DNA of 19,035 nucleotides from contig CAADVV010000408.1 of NCBI GenBank assembly GCA_900752535.1, forward strand, positions 1-19,035, in the 5' to 3' direction. This DNA is from Bacteroidales bacterium (GTDB taxonomy: Bacteria; Bacteroidota; Bacteroidia; Bacteroidales; Muribaculaceae). The notes under the pieces were generated by a model that had not been told where the DNA came from, made no database searches, and saw nothing but the letters and a program-made list of their open reading frames with translations. Below, piece after piece: positions 1 through 8,081 of the stretch; the stretch's first letter is position 1; each line of letters opens with the position of its first letter. The position numbers and the translations under genes are program-made.

Positions 1-116
1 ACCGGAGGCCTCGGGAAAAACTAAACTTTTCTTCTCCGTTGGAGCAGTTCTTTAAACACATTCACTAATTTTGCACTTGCTTGTTGACTCTACAAGAGTA
101 ATTATATTTATATTTT

Positions 117-148
117 TTTGGGAGGGAGAGAGATTTTGGTTAAATTTG
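117..148 (+). promoter_or_regulatory. Bacteroidota-type promoter for the first envelope gene
   Basis: TTTG at 117-120 and TAAATTTG at 141-148 are separated by exactly 20 nt, which matches the known Bacteroidota sigma-ABfr consensus (TTTG, 19-21 nt, TAnnTTTG). Transcription should begin near 155, giving a leader of about 80 nt before the ATG at 235. A second TAATTTTG at 66-73 has no convincing -33 partner. Nothing else is recognised in bases 1-234. Confidence 0.72.
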
Positions 149-234
149 CCTCATTATTGTCTCATTATATCAATCTTTAACCATCCGCGTCCGTCTCTAC
201 ACACCGGACCGGTCTAAAACCTAAACAGTCTATT

Positions 235-852
235 ATGAAAAAGATTATCGCTCTGTTGCTCATTGCTTTCTTAGGAATCGGCGTAACAGCTTATGCCGGT
301 GGCGACAAAGAACAGAAACGCTACGCCAAAGAGGCCGAGAAACTGGCCAAGAAACGCGCCAAAGAGCTGAAAAAAGAGAAATGGGTCTTCAACGGAGCCA
401 CTTCGCTCGAGAACGCCCTTGAGAAATACTATCTCGAGACCGAGCCTTCATGCGGCGGCGAGAAAGAAGCCCGCTCATATGACATCGACAACGCCAAGTC
501 AATCTCTCTGGGCGAGAAACGTATGCTCATGAACGCCCAGACCGAATATATCCAGGAAATCAAGACCGCCATCAGCGGCTCTATAGCCGACCACAACTCA
601 CAGACCAACGACGAGTCGCTCGAGGCCTATGTGGCCGACGTGGAGGCCCGTATAGCCGGAGAGCTCAAGGGCGACGTAAAGCGCTCGTTCACAATATATA
701 AACAGAACAAGAACGGCACATTCCTTGTGCGCGGCTTCTTCATCATCGACACCAACAGCTCGGCCCGCAAGCTCGACCGCTATGCCGACCAGCTCCAGCA
801 GGACGAGAACATAGCCGACGCTATCCGCAAAGCCGCTCACGGCGAGAAATAA
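235..852 (+). CDS. Exported LPP20-like protein, function unknown
   Basis: This 205-residue protein begins with a clear signal peptide (MKKIIALLLIAFLGIGV, probable cleavage after AYA at residue 21), so it should reach the periplasm. A Lys/Glu/Ala-rich helical stretch follows at about residues 25-50. The rest, about 85-175, has the look of the LPP20 fold: a long helix rich in small residues and Gln/Glu, then beta strands ending in FLVRGFFIID. There is no lipobox cysteine, so it is probably soluble rather than a lipoprotein. It is first in a run of four same-strand exported proteins and the next gene also starts with an LPP20-like region, which suggests related roles. A strong promoter lies upstream and a GC-rich hairpin just downstream. 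The LPP20 assignment is by eye and tentative; the biochemical role is not known. Confidence 0.8.
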   Translation: MKKIIALLLIAFLGIGVTAYAGGDKEQKRYAKEAEKLAKKRAKELKKEKWVFNGATSLENALEKYYLETEPSCGGEKEARSYDIDNAKSISLGEKRMLMNAQTEYIQEIKTAISGSIADHNSQTNDESLEAYVADVEARIAGELKGDVKRSFTIYKQNKNGTFLVRGFFIIDTNSSARKLDRYADQLQQDENIADAIRKAAHGEK

Positions 853-874
853 TCTCAGGGAATATCCAAACTCT

Positions 875-913
875 CACCGGCCCCGCGCCTTATCCGACCG
901 GCGGGGGGCGGTG
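875..913 (+). terminator. GC-rich intergenic hairpin, possible terminator or attenuator
   Basis: A GC-rich arm at 875-889 is nearly complementary to 900-913, with a loop of about 10 nt. A small GACAG-A-CTGTC palindrome follows at 913-923. No U-run follows directly, but GCGGCC (925-930) pairs with GGCCGC (969-974) shortly before a run of six T at 978-983. Together these could end or attenuate transcription between the first gene and the next three. Confidence 0.4.
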
Positions 914-1017
914 ACAGACTGTCAGCGGCCAAAAGACAAACACACAATCCTCCACTCCACCCCCCTCAGGCCGCCTGTTTTTTCATCAACACAGTGCTCC
1001 AAAACCGAGAAAACACA

Positions 1018-2967
1018 ATGACAACAGTTAAACGAATTTTCACTATATTCGTCACGATTCTGGCCTTCTGCCTGGCCGCACTGGCCCAGACCCCGCAGCA
1101 GGCCGCCATCGAACGCATAAAAGCCAACAAGACATATCGCTACGGCGAAGCGCGCGCTACCACTGAGGATGAAGCCAAACGCCGCGCTCTCGACGAGCTG
1201 CTGTCGGGAATCTCGCAGAGCGTGATTACCGAAAACCATCTGAAGGAGACCCAGAAGGGCAATAGCTACGACATCGATCAGGGCGCGACGGTCAAATCCG
1301 TCTCGGCCATGACGCTCAACAACTGCGAGACAATCACCTATCGCGACGGCACCGAATGGGTCGCCCTCAAGTATATCAAGCAGGAAGATGTCGACGCCGC
1401 CTTTGAGAGCCGCCGTCAGCTGATTTCCGAGCTTATCGGCATCGGCATCGACCAGGAGCGTCAGCTCAACATCGCCGGCGCCCTGAAATACTACAACTGG
1501 GCCCGCAACATGCTCTCGTTCTATCGCGAGCGCGTCAAGTTTGACCTCGACGGACGCCAGACCGACGCCATGTCGTGGCTGACCACCCACATCCCCGCCG
1601 TCATCGACAACATCAAAATCTCGCTCGACAACTCCAAAATCGAGTATGACGAGTCTGACTATGACCACTATACGGTCAACCTCGACGCCACCTATAACGG
1701 CGAGCCGCTGTCAAACCTCGACGTGACCTATTTCAACGGCGAGCATCAGGTTGGCCCCGTCCACGCCAAAAGCGGTCTGCTGTCGCTCAAATATCCCGAA
1801 CTCAAGGACTTCAAGACAATCGACTTCAAGATTGTCTATGACTATCCCGAGGAGGCCGCGCTCTATGACAGCCGTCTGAAAGTAGTCTACGACTCCGGCA
1901 AGCTCGCAAGCTACGACGACCGCTCGATGGTAACGCTGCCGGTCAAGATCAAGAAGAACAAGATTGAGGCAAAGGGCGAAGCTCAGCGCGAAGTCGCTGC
2001 TCCCGCAGCTCCTCTCGCCACGGCCGACCCCTCCGAATTTGACAAATCGGCCGCCTATGAGGGTTCGCAGACCCTCAAGGCCGACAAAATCGACGTCATC
2101 AGCCGTCCCGACGCAACCGACTCCTCCCAGAAGCTCGTCGAGTCGATGCAGAAGGTCGAACAGGCCATCCGTTCACACAACTACGAGAGCGTGCGCAGCC
2201 TCTTCACCACCGACGGTTACAGCCTCTTCTCGACAATGATGAACTCGGGCAAAGTCAGCGTCAGCCGCGCCCCCGAGGCATATAATGTCGAGACGACATC
2301 GCTCTTCCCCGTCGGTCGCGGCATTCCCGTCTCAATCAAAAACGGCCGCCACGTCTCAAACGAGACCGTGGTATTCCGCTTCGACCCCGACGGCCTCATC
2401 AAGAGCGTGGCCTACGCCCTGTCGAAACGCGCCGAAGACGACATCTTCCGCGAAGCCTCATGGAACATCGAGTCGCGCTACTCGCTGCTGACCTTCATGG
2501 AGGACTATCAGACAGCCTTCGCCCTCAAACGCATCGACCTCTTTGAGAAAGTGTTCTCAAACTCAGCCATCATCATCACCGGCTCCGTCTCGCAGAAAAA
2601 CTCAAAGGCCCGCATGGTCGAGGGCGACTTCAAGACCAAACGCACCCAGGTCAACTACAAGACCTTCAACAAAGACGAGTATCTGGCCAAGCTGCGCCGC
2701 GACTTCCGCGAGAAGTCATACATCCAGATTACATTCGAGGACACCCGCATCTCGAAGGTCGACGACGGCGGCCTGCTCGACAACGAAGTGCTCTGGATTG
2801 AGCTGAAACAGCAGTATTCATCGTCAAACTACTCCGACAAGGGATTCCTGGCCCTCCAGCTCAACCTGAAGCCCACAAACTCACAGATTCTCGTGCGCAC
2901 GTGGACCCCGACGTTCATGGAGTTCAGCGACCTGAAAAAGGCCTTCCCCATCGGACTCGTCGAATAA
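1018..2967 (+). CDS. Exported LPP20-like / NTF2-like multidomain protein
   Basis: I place the start at the ATG at 1018 (649 residues), because it gives a compact signal peptide (MTTVKRIFTIFVTILAFCLAALAQ, cleavage near residue 23); an in-frame GTG at 994 would only add eight polar residues. Residues about 40-135 resemble LPP20 lipoproteins (GEARATTEDEAKRRALDELL followed by short strands), although the mature protein has no lipobox. A beta-rich middle at about 195-310 and an Ala/Pro linker near 330-340 follow. Residues about 374-470 and 480-640 each start with long helices (VESMQKVEQAI; SRYSLLTFMEDYQTAFALKR) and continue into strands like NTF2/SnoaL-type folds. This is inferred from pattern only. 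The next gene starts 54 nt downstream without an obvious terminator, so the two are probably co-transcribed. It most likely acts in the periplasm in an envelope complex; no enzymatic motif is seen. Confidence 0.82.
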   Translation: MTTVKRIFTIFVTILAFCLAALAQTPQQAAIERIKANKTYRYGEARATTEDEAKRRALDELLSGISQSVITENHLKETQKGNSYDIDQGATVKSVSAMTLNNCETITYRDGTEWVALKYIKQEDVDAAFESRRQLISELIGIGIDQERQLNIAGALKYYNWARNMLSFYRERVKFDLDGRQTDAMSWLTTHIPAVIDNIKISLDNSKIEYDESDYDHYTVNLDATYNGEPLSNLDVTYFNGEHQVGPVHAKSGLLSLKYPELKDFKTIDFKIVYDYPEEAALYDSRLKVVYDSGKLASYDDRSMVTLPVKIKKNKIEAKGEAQREVAAPAAPLATADPSEFDKSAAYEGSQTLKADKIDVISRPDATDSSQKLVESMQKVEQAIRSHNYESVRSLFTTDGYSLFSTMMNSGKVSVSRAPEAYNVETTSLFPVGRGIPVSIKNGRHVSNETVVFRFDPDGLIKSVAYALSKRAEDDIFREASWNIESRYSLLTFMEDYQTAFALKRIDLFEKVFSNSAIIITGSVSQKNSKARMVEGDFKTKRTQVNYKTFNKDEYLAKLRRDFREKSYIQITFEDTRISKVDDGGLLDNEVLWIELKQQYSSSNYSDKGFLALQLNLKPTNSQILVRTWTPTFMEFSDLKKAFPIGLVE

Positions 2968-3021
2968 TCCTCCCCCGCTATAATAACAACACAATATAAA
3001 CACACCACCATTACAGACACA

Positions 3022-4785
3022 ATGAAAAAACTACTGCTGACCCTTCTGCTCGCTTTCATGGCCACCGGCCTGTCAGCCCAGATTAAATATGTCGAAGGGT
3101 CATTCAAAGACAACGCCTCGGGCAACGTCTCGGGAACCTCGACCGACCTTGGCGTCACCAACCTCGCAGACCTCGCCATCGACTGGCCTCAGAAAGACCT
3201 TGACGGCAACCGCAAGTTTGACGTCTCGCTCCTCATCATCGACGTCGAAAACACAAGCGCCGCCGACCTCGACGGCATAACCGCCAAACTCAGCAACGGA
3301 CTCTCCGTCATCAAGAAAGAGGTGAAAAACATCAACGGCCGCAACCGTCTGCTCTTCTTCGTGCAACCCGGCGACCCCGTCGACATCACTTTCAACTCAA
3401 CCAAATTCGGCTCTGACCGCATCTCGGGCGTGAAACTCGAAAACCGCCACATTTACTCGGCCAAACTGCGCAACGCCACCACCATCTCCGTCACCATCGA
3501 CTCCGACCCCAAAGGCGCGAAAGTGTTCTGGGACGGCGCTGAAAAGGGCATCACACCACTGACAATCCCCGACGTCATCATGGGCAGCCACAATGTCGAA
3601 CTGATTGCCTCAGACACCAATCTGGCCGACAACGTCAAGACCCAGACCATCGACTTCAACAAGGAGAACGCAACCTTCTACCGCGACATGCGCAAGAAAC
3701 GCGACGTAATCCTGGTTGTCTCGCCTGCCGATGCAAAACTGAAAATCACCGACGCCGACGGCAAACTCGTGGCTCAGACCCGGACTGCCAACGGCGAGGT
3801 ACTCCTTAAAGCCATCCCCTTTGGCATCTATGCAATCGAGGGAACCACACCACAGGGCGACAGACAGAAGGAGACCCTGACCGTCAGCGCCCAGCTGCCC
3901 CAGCGCAACTCAATCCGCGTCATAGGTTCTAAGGCCATAAGCTTCAACGCCATGCAGAACAACATGACCGTCACCGGCGCTTCGGTCAACATCAACGGCA
4001 AAAGCGAACAGCAGACAACCCCGCTGACCAAAGACCTCGTCTATGGCACCTATGACGTCATGATGACCTACAACGGATACACCAAATCAAAGAAACTCAA
4101 AGTCGACCGCAACTCGAGCGGCGAATTCATGATCAAGCTCCCCAACCGCCGCCGCAAAGGCCTCAATCCCTTCGCCATCGACTATATCAAGCGCGAATGG
4201 GGCATCGCCATCAACTATGTCAACCGCTCCTACTCGTTCAAACAAGACGGCACATCGAAGAACTATAACATCTGGGGCGACGAAAAGAGCATGAACGGCG
4301 TTCAGGCCGGTATCGTCTATCAGCCTTACTTCGGTTATGGCCAGGGTCTATCGACCGGTCTCTACTGGCAGGCATTCTTCACCTCGGCCGGCGAAGGCAG
4401 CGACGAATTCAACGGCCAGATGCACACCCTCTGGATTCCGCTCGAATATCAGTTCCGCCTCCCTCTGTCCCAGGACTTCTCGATAGCCCTCAACGCCGGT
4501 GCGGCCGTCGAATTCGGCATCTCCAACGACGTGAAGTTCAAAGACACAGACGAGAAAATCAACCTCGGGTTCGGCCACAACGAAGATTATGACTCCTACA
4601 TGCCCAAAGGCGTCTCGTTCCAGTGGCTCGCCGGCGTGGCCCTCCAGTGGAAGGCTATCCAGCTCGAAGCCAAGATGATACGCGGCCTGACCGACAACGA
4701 CGACATGTACACCGTGCCCGAAGGCGAAAGCAAAGTCACCTGCAAGGCCAACTCATGGAGCGTCGGCCTGAGCTTCATCTTCTAA
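3022..4785 (+). CDS. PEGA-domain protein with C-terminal outer-membrane beta-barrel
   Basis: This 587-residue protein has a signal peptide (MKKLLLTLLLAFMATGLSAQ). After an N-terminal beta-rich domain (about 21-150), residues about 154-222 form a clear PEGA domain (SVTIDSDPKGAKVFWDG... GITPLTIPDV...GSHNVEL). PEGA-like repeats follow at about 226-288 and 315-370 (ASVNINGKSEQQTTPLTKDL...YGTYDVMM). From about residue 392 to the end, alternating aromatic/hydrophobic strands and a terminal SVGLSFIF, ending in Phe, are typical of small outer-membrane barrels. PEGA domains are known surface-layer or scaffold modules; fusion to a barrel suggests an outer-membrane protein with its PEGA stack in the periplasm or on the surface, orientation unknown. 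It sits 54 nt after the LPP20/NTF2-like gene and 33 nt before the transglutaminase-like gene, with no terminator between them, consistent with one operon. Confidence 0.85.
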   Translation: MKKLLLTLLLAFMATGLSAQIKYVEGSFKDNASGNVSGTSTDLGVTNLADLAIDWPQKDLDGNRKFDVSLLIIDVENTSAADLDGITAKLSNGLSVIKKEVKNINGRNRLLFFVQPGDPVDITFNSTKFGSDRISGVKLENRHIYSAKLRNATTISVTIDSDPKGAKVFWDGAEKGITPLTIPDVIMGSHNVELIASDTNLADNVKTQTIDFNKENATFYRDMRKKRDVILVVSPADAKLKITDADGKLVAQTRTANGEVLLKAIPFGIYAIEGTTPQGDRQKETLTVSAQLPQRNSIRVIGSKAISFNAMQNNMTVTGASVNINGKSEQQTTPLTKDLVYGTYDVMMTYNGYTKSKKLKVDRNSSGEFMIKLPNRRRKGLNPFAIDYIKREWGIAINYVNRSYSFKQDGTSKNYNIWGDEKSMNGVQAGIVYQPYFGYGQGLSTGLYWQAFFTSAGEGSDEFNGQMHTLWIPLEYQFRLPLSQDFSIALNAGAAVEFGISNDVKFKDTDEKINLGFGHNEDYDSYMPKGVSFQWLAGVALQWKAIQLEAKMIRGLTDNDDMYTVPEGESKVTCKANSWSVGLSFIF

Positions 4786-4818
4786 TCTGATTACAAACCA
4801 ACTTACATACGCTCAAGG

Positions 4819-6330
4819 ATGAGTCTGTCAATTCTCCTCCTGACCGTAGCCATGCAGGCAGGCGCCGCCGCTCAGTCGACGGCGCCTGTCGGCGATGACT
4901 ACGAAGACTTTCTCAAAAAGTCGCAGTCAGACTACGCCAAATTCCGCCGCGACGGCGAAGAACGCTACGCCTCGTTTCGCGACAGCGCCAACGCCGTCTA
5001 TGAGGACTTCATGCGCCAGCCCTGGAAACCCATCAGGTTTCAGCCACCCAAGCCGCGGCCGCGCGTCGTCGAGCCCAAACCCGACCCCGTCACCATTAAA
5101 GACGAAGACATACAGCGCCGGCAGGCGCGCCGCGTCGTGATTGACACCGTCGTCGCTCCCAAGCCCAAACCCGCTCCCGAGCCGCCGTCACCCGTAACGC
5201 CCGACCCCACGCCGCGTCAGACTGTCCGCAAGCACAAACTCGTCTACTACGGCACACCCCTCGAAGTCAGTCTGCCCGACCTCGCCGGATTCCGTCTCGC
5301 CGGAGCCTCCGAAAACAGCTTCGCCGACGGATGGAAGCGCCTGCGCACCACCCCCTCTGTCGACAACATGCTCGCCGACTGCCTCGCCGCGCGCCGCAGC
5401 CTTCAGCTGCCCGACTGGGGCTATATCACCCTACTCGACCGCGCCACCGACGCCCTCGCCACACCAGGTTCAAACGAGCACGCTCTCATCCTGGGCTACC
5501 TCCTCCACCAGAGCGGCTTCAAGATACGCTACGCCATCGACGACTCCTCGCGCCTTCATCCGCTGATAGCCTCCGAAGGCACGATGTATGACCGCCCCGG
5601 ATATGCATTTGACGGACTGACCTACTACGCCTACACCAAACCGTCGTCAAACGCCGCACGCATCTGCGACTTCGACTACCCAGGCTCACAGACCATGCGC
5701 CTGGCCATCGACAAAGCCCCGCAGTTCACCTACGCCCCCGGTGAGACACGTCAGATGACCGCCTACGGCTATCCAGACCTCAGCGTCACACTGACCGTCA
5801 ACAAAAACCTCTGCGACTTCTTCACCGACTATCCCAACGCATCGCCAGACCGCTCGCCCTACTCCAAATGGGCCATTCACGGCAACACCCCCGCCAGCCG
5901 CGAAGTCATCAACCAGCTCTACCCGGCCCTCCGCCAAGCCGTCAAAGGCAAAAACCAGATCCAGGCCGTCAACATGCTCCTCAAGCTCGCCCAGACATTT
6001 CCCTATGGCTACGACGACAAAATATGGGGTCACGACCGCGCCTTCTGGATGGACGAAAGCTGGCAGTATCCCCTTAGCGACTGCGAAGACCATGCCGTTA
6101 ACTTCACACGCATGGTGCGCGACATCCTCGGCCTTGACGCCGTCCTCATCTACTACCCCGGCCACCTCTCCGCAGCCGTAGCCTTCACCGAAGGACAACC
6201 CAACGGCGACTATGTCGTCTACGGAGGCCGGCGCTACACCGTCTGCGACGCCACCTGCCAGTATGGTCCCATCGGATACTCAGGCAAATACGACAACAGC
6301 CAGGCCATCCTCATTCCTCTGACCCGCTGA
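4819..6330 (+). CDS. Exported transglutaminase-like protein with 11-residue repeats
   Basis: The 503-residue product starts with a short hydrophobic leader (MSLSILLLTVAMQAGAAAQ) that lacks the usual lysines but is probably a signal peptide; no other in-frame ATG follows the preceding stop. Residues 27-70 form four back-to-back 11-residue repeats of the form xYxxFxxxxxx. A Pro/Lys-rich spacer (about 70-140) follows. The C-terminal part fits the transglutaminase-core/cysteine protease fold: Cys422 in SDCEDHAVNF, His449 in YYPGHLSAAVAF and Asp477 in VCDATC form the expected Cys-His-Asp triad in the right order. In this superfamily such domains hydrolyse or ligate peptide amides; here the substrate is unknown. 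The spacer looks suited to reach across the periplasm. It is the last gene of the envelope cluster, with only a weak AACCG/CGGTT hairpin (6331-6352) after it. Confidence 0.82.
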   Translation: MSLSILLLTVAMQAGAAAQSTAPVGDDYEDFLKKSQSDYAKFRRDGEERYASFRDSANAVYEDFMRQPWKPIRFQPPKPRPRVVEPKPDPVTIKDEDIQRRQARRVVIDTVVAPKPKPAPEPPSPVTPDPTPRQTVRKHKLVYYGTPLEVSLPDLAGFRLAGASENSFADGWKRLRTTPSVDNMLADCLAARRSLQLPDWGYITLLDRATDALATPGSNEHALILGYLLHQSGFKIRYAIDDSSRLHPLIASEGTMYDRPGYAFDGLTYYAYTKPSSNAARICDFDYPGSQTMRLAIDKAPQFTYAPGETRQMTAYGYPDLSVTLTVNKNLCDFFTDYPNASPDRSPYSKWAIHGNTPASREVINQLYPALRQAVKGKNQIQAVNMLLKLAQTFPYGYDDKIWGHDRAFWMDESWQYPLSDCEDHAVNFTRMVRDILGLDAVLIYYPGHLSAAVAFTEGQPNGDYVVYGGRRYTVCDATCQYGPIGYSGKYDNSQAILIPLTR

Positions 6331-6373
6331 AACCGTCATCCCGGCGCCGGTTGCAAAAATTTCCGCGAAAAAG

Positions 6374-6405
6374 TTTGCAAGGTCGAAAAAAACACCGTAC
6401 CTTTG
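6374..6405 (+). promoter_or_regulatory. Promoter of tRNA-Lys
   Basis: TTTG at 6374-6377, a 20-nt spacer and TACCTTTG at 6398-6405 give a full Bacteroidota consensus promoter. Transcription would start near 6411, about 26 nt before the tRNA. Confidence 0.8.
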
Positions 6406-6436
6406 CAGCGCATTTCCCAGAGAAACGCATACTGTT

Positions 6437-6509
6437 GACTCCGTAGCTCAGTTGGTAGAGCAAATGACTCTTAATCATTGGGTCGAGGGTTCGAGCCCCT
6501 CCGGGGTCA
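6437..6509 (+). tRNA. tRNA-Lys (anticodon CTT)
   Basis: The cloverleaf is complete. The acceptor stem GACTCCG pairs with CGGGGTC (6502-6508, one G-T pair) and the discriminator is A at 6509. The D arm is GCTC/GAGC, and the anticodon arm AATGA-CTCTTAA-TCATT carries CTT, which reads AAG (Lys). The T arm is GAGGG-TTCGAGC-CCCTC. The 3' CCA is not encoded. Its own promoter lies upstream and an intrinsic terminator downstream. The accessory region begins just after it, but I see no second copy of its 3' end that would mark an attachment site. Confidence 0.97.
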
Positions 6510-6537
6510 CAAAGCAAAAATGCTAAATGCAGAGAAA

Positions 6538-6574
6538 CGCTGAAATCACTTGATTTTCAGCGCTTTTTCTTTTT
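6538..6574 (+). terminator. Intrinsic terminator after tRNA-Lys
   Basis: CGCTGAAATCA and TGATTTTCAGCG (6538-6563) form a stem with a one-base bulge, followed directly by a T-rich tract (6564-6574). Its position 29 nt after the tRNA fits termination of the tRNA transcript. Confidence 0.75.
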
Positions 6575-6641
6575 GCTAAAATCAAGGAACACTGAAAAAT
6601 ATTACGGTCGGCTGTGAGTGATTCGTGAGTGGTCCAAAATG

Positions 6642-6682
6642 CGTGAAAGTTATGCTATGCGCAAGCATAGCGCGCTGTCACG
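6642..6682. other. Stem-loop with GCAA tetraloop in a non-coding stretch
   Basis: GCTATGC (6654-6660) and GCATAGC (6665-6671) form a perfect 7-bp stem closed by a GNRA-type GCAA loop. Outside it CGTGA (6642-6646) can pair with TCACG (6678-6682) across an internal loop, and a TTTTC tract follows. The roughly 260 bases between the tRNA terminator and the ATPase hold no gene I can recognise. The stem-loop could belong to a small RNA or be a relic of mobile DNA; no upstream promoter is evident. Confidence 0.4.
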
Positions 6683-6715
6683 TTTTCTTGTATAGGCAGT
6701 ACCAGAGCCTTCGTT

Positions 6716-6741
6716 AAAAAGCGTGTTCAGCACGCTTTTTT
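6716..6741. terminator. Bidirectional intrinsic terminator
   Basis: AAAAAGCGTG (6716-6725), loop TTCAG and CACGCTTTTTT (6731-6741) form a perfect stem with an A tract on one side and a T tract on the other, so it could work in both directions. It insulates the ATPase gene from upstream transcription. Confidence 0.8.
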
Positions 6742-6777
6742 GCCATTACTTTATGGTCTACTGAACAAAATAAGTCT

Positions 6778-6823
6778 ATTTTATTCAATACAACGATTTA
6801 ATTGAATAAAATCGCTATATTTG
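6778..6823 (+). promoter_or_regulatory. Operator-like 12-bp inverted repeat with -7 element of the ATPase gene
   Basis: ATTTTATTCAAT (6778-6789) and ATTGAATAAAAT (6801-6812) are exact reverse complements separated by 11 nt. The -7 element TATATTTG follows at 6816-6823. No TTTG is found at the -33 position, which falls inside the repeat, as expected for a regulated promoter. A related sequence ACTGAACAAAAT (6760-6771) matches one half-site at 10 of 12 bases. CAGTC/GACTG (6824-6828, 6836-6840) adds a small hairpin just before the ATG. The binding protein is unknown. Confidence 0.6.
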
Positions 6824-6842
6824 CAGTCTAAAACGGACTGTA

Positions 6843-8081
6843 ATGAAAACCACGATACTCAATCAGCGGGCCGAGCGCGACGAATTGTTGTCGCGTCCTT
6901 ATCAGCAACGACATACCAAGTATGACGCTGATGAACTTTTGCAAAACCCGCTAATCAAGCTTATAACCGGTCCTCGTCGTGTAGGAAAATCTGTTTTTGC
7001 CCTGTTGATGTTGCAAGGAAAGAATTTTGCCTACCTCAATTTTGACGATAACCAATTGCTTGAAAAATGGGACGAGGATCTTGCAATGTCGGCTCTTGAT
7101 TATGTCTATCCCGATTACGATTTCATGCTACTTGATGAAATTCAGAATCTTCCGGATTGGAATTTATGGGTGAGCAAGCTCTATCGTCGCGGAAAGAATC
7201 TGATAATAACCGGCAGTAATGCTAATATGTTGAGCAGTGAAATGGCAACAGTGCTGACAGGGCGTTATCTCCAGATTGAAATGTTGCCTTTCAGTCTTGA
7301 TGAAACCATGAGATGGAAAAATATCAGCCCAGACCGCGAGGAACAGGCGGCACAGGCAATAGTGCTGGCAGATGACTATATGCGAAACGGCGGGTATCCT
7401 GAAACAATCCCGGCTCGTAGCATCACCAAGAGTTATCTCTCCACGCTGTTTGATTCAATCCTGCTGAAAGATGTCGCCCAACGCCATAAAGTAAGGAACA
7501 CATCTGACCTATACAACCTTGCCACATATCTGTTGTCAAACTTCTGCAATCCGATTTCTGCCAACGAACTTGCAGGTGAACTGGGTATGTCAAGTGTGGC
7601 GACTACAAAGAAATTCTGCGACTATCTCAACGAGCCTTACCTGTTCTTCTATTTGCCACGCTTCAACAACAAGTTGAAACTGATGAACAAGGCTCCGAAA
7701 AAGGTATATGTCGTTGACAACGGTTTTGTGCAAAGCACAGCGTTCAATCTAAGCGAAAACCTCGGCAGACTGTTGGAAAACCAAGTCTTTGTAGAACTCC
7801 TGCGTCGTGGCTACATCCCCGGGCAGACGCTGTTCTATTACCGCACCCGCAACGATAAAGAGATAGATTTTGTCACTCGTAAAGGAGCAAAAGTAGAGCA
7901 ACTGATTCAAGTTTGCTACGACATGACCTCCGAGAAAACCCGCAAACGCGAACTCGGCGCCCTTGTCGAGGCCGCCGAAGAACTCCACTGCGACAACCTG
8001 CTTGTCATTACCAACTCGAAAAAAGAACATATCGAATGGAAGGATACAAGTATTGCCATTATTTGTATTAACCAGTTTTGA
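6843..8081 (+). CDS. AAA-family ATPase with DUF4143 C-terminal domain
   Basis: This 412-residue protein is a recognisable AAA_14/DUF4143 ATPase. Walker A is GPRRVGKS at 43-50, Walker B FMLLDEIQ ends with Asp98-Glu99, and a sensor-like strand LIITGSNANML follows. The C-terminal half (about 190-400) matches DUF4143: a winged-helix-like part (ANELAGELGMSSVATTKKFC), then a region with a PD-(D/E)XK-like pattern, Glu340-x-Asp342 in DKEIDF and Gln356-Val357. Proteins of this family are very common in Bacteroidota, often in several copies; their cellular role is unsettled. The length is normal, so the gene appears intact. Its codons are more AT-rich than the envelope cluster, consistent with acquired DNA. 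A small membrane-protein gene begins 35 nt downstream and may be co-transcribed. Confidence 0.9.
   Translation: MKTTILNQRAERDELLSRPYQQRHTKYDADELLQNPLIKLITGPRRVGKSVFALLMLQGKNFAYLNFDDNQLLEKWDEDLAMSALDYVYPDYDFMLLDEIQNLPDWNLWVSKLYRRGKNLIITGSNANMLSSEMATVLTGRYLQIEMLPFSLDETMRWKNISPDREEQAAQAIVLADDYMRNGGYPETIPARSITKSYLSTLFDSILLKDVAQRHKVRNTSDLYNLATYLLSNFCNPISANELAGELGMSSVATTKKFCDYLNEPYLFFYLPRFNNKLKLMNKAPKKVYVVDNGFVQSTAFNLSENLGRLLENQVFVELLRRGYIPGQTLFYYRTRNDKEIDFVTRKGAKVEQLIQVCYDMTSEKTRKRELGALVEAAEELHCDNLLVITNSKKEHIEWKDTSIAIICINQF

Noticed and set aside
994..1017. GTG start giving eight extra residues to the LPP20/NTF2-like protein
   Set aside because: The ATG at 1018 gives a normal signal peptide; the extra residues (MLQNRENT) are polar and precede the positively charged leader.
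5686..6198. Long minus-strand open frame inside the transglutaminase gene
   Set aside because: It is a mirror of a GC-rich coding region; the plus-strand frame has the catalytic motifs.
6490..6509. tRNA-Lys 3' end as an integrase attachment site
   Set aside because: No second copy of this sequence and no integrase gene is visible in the window.
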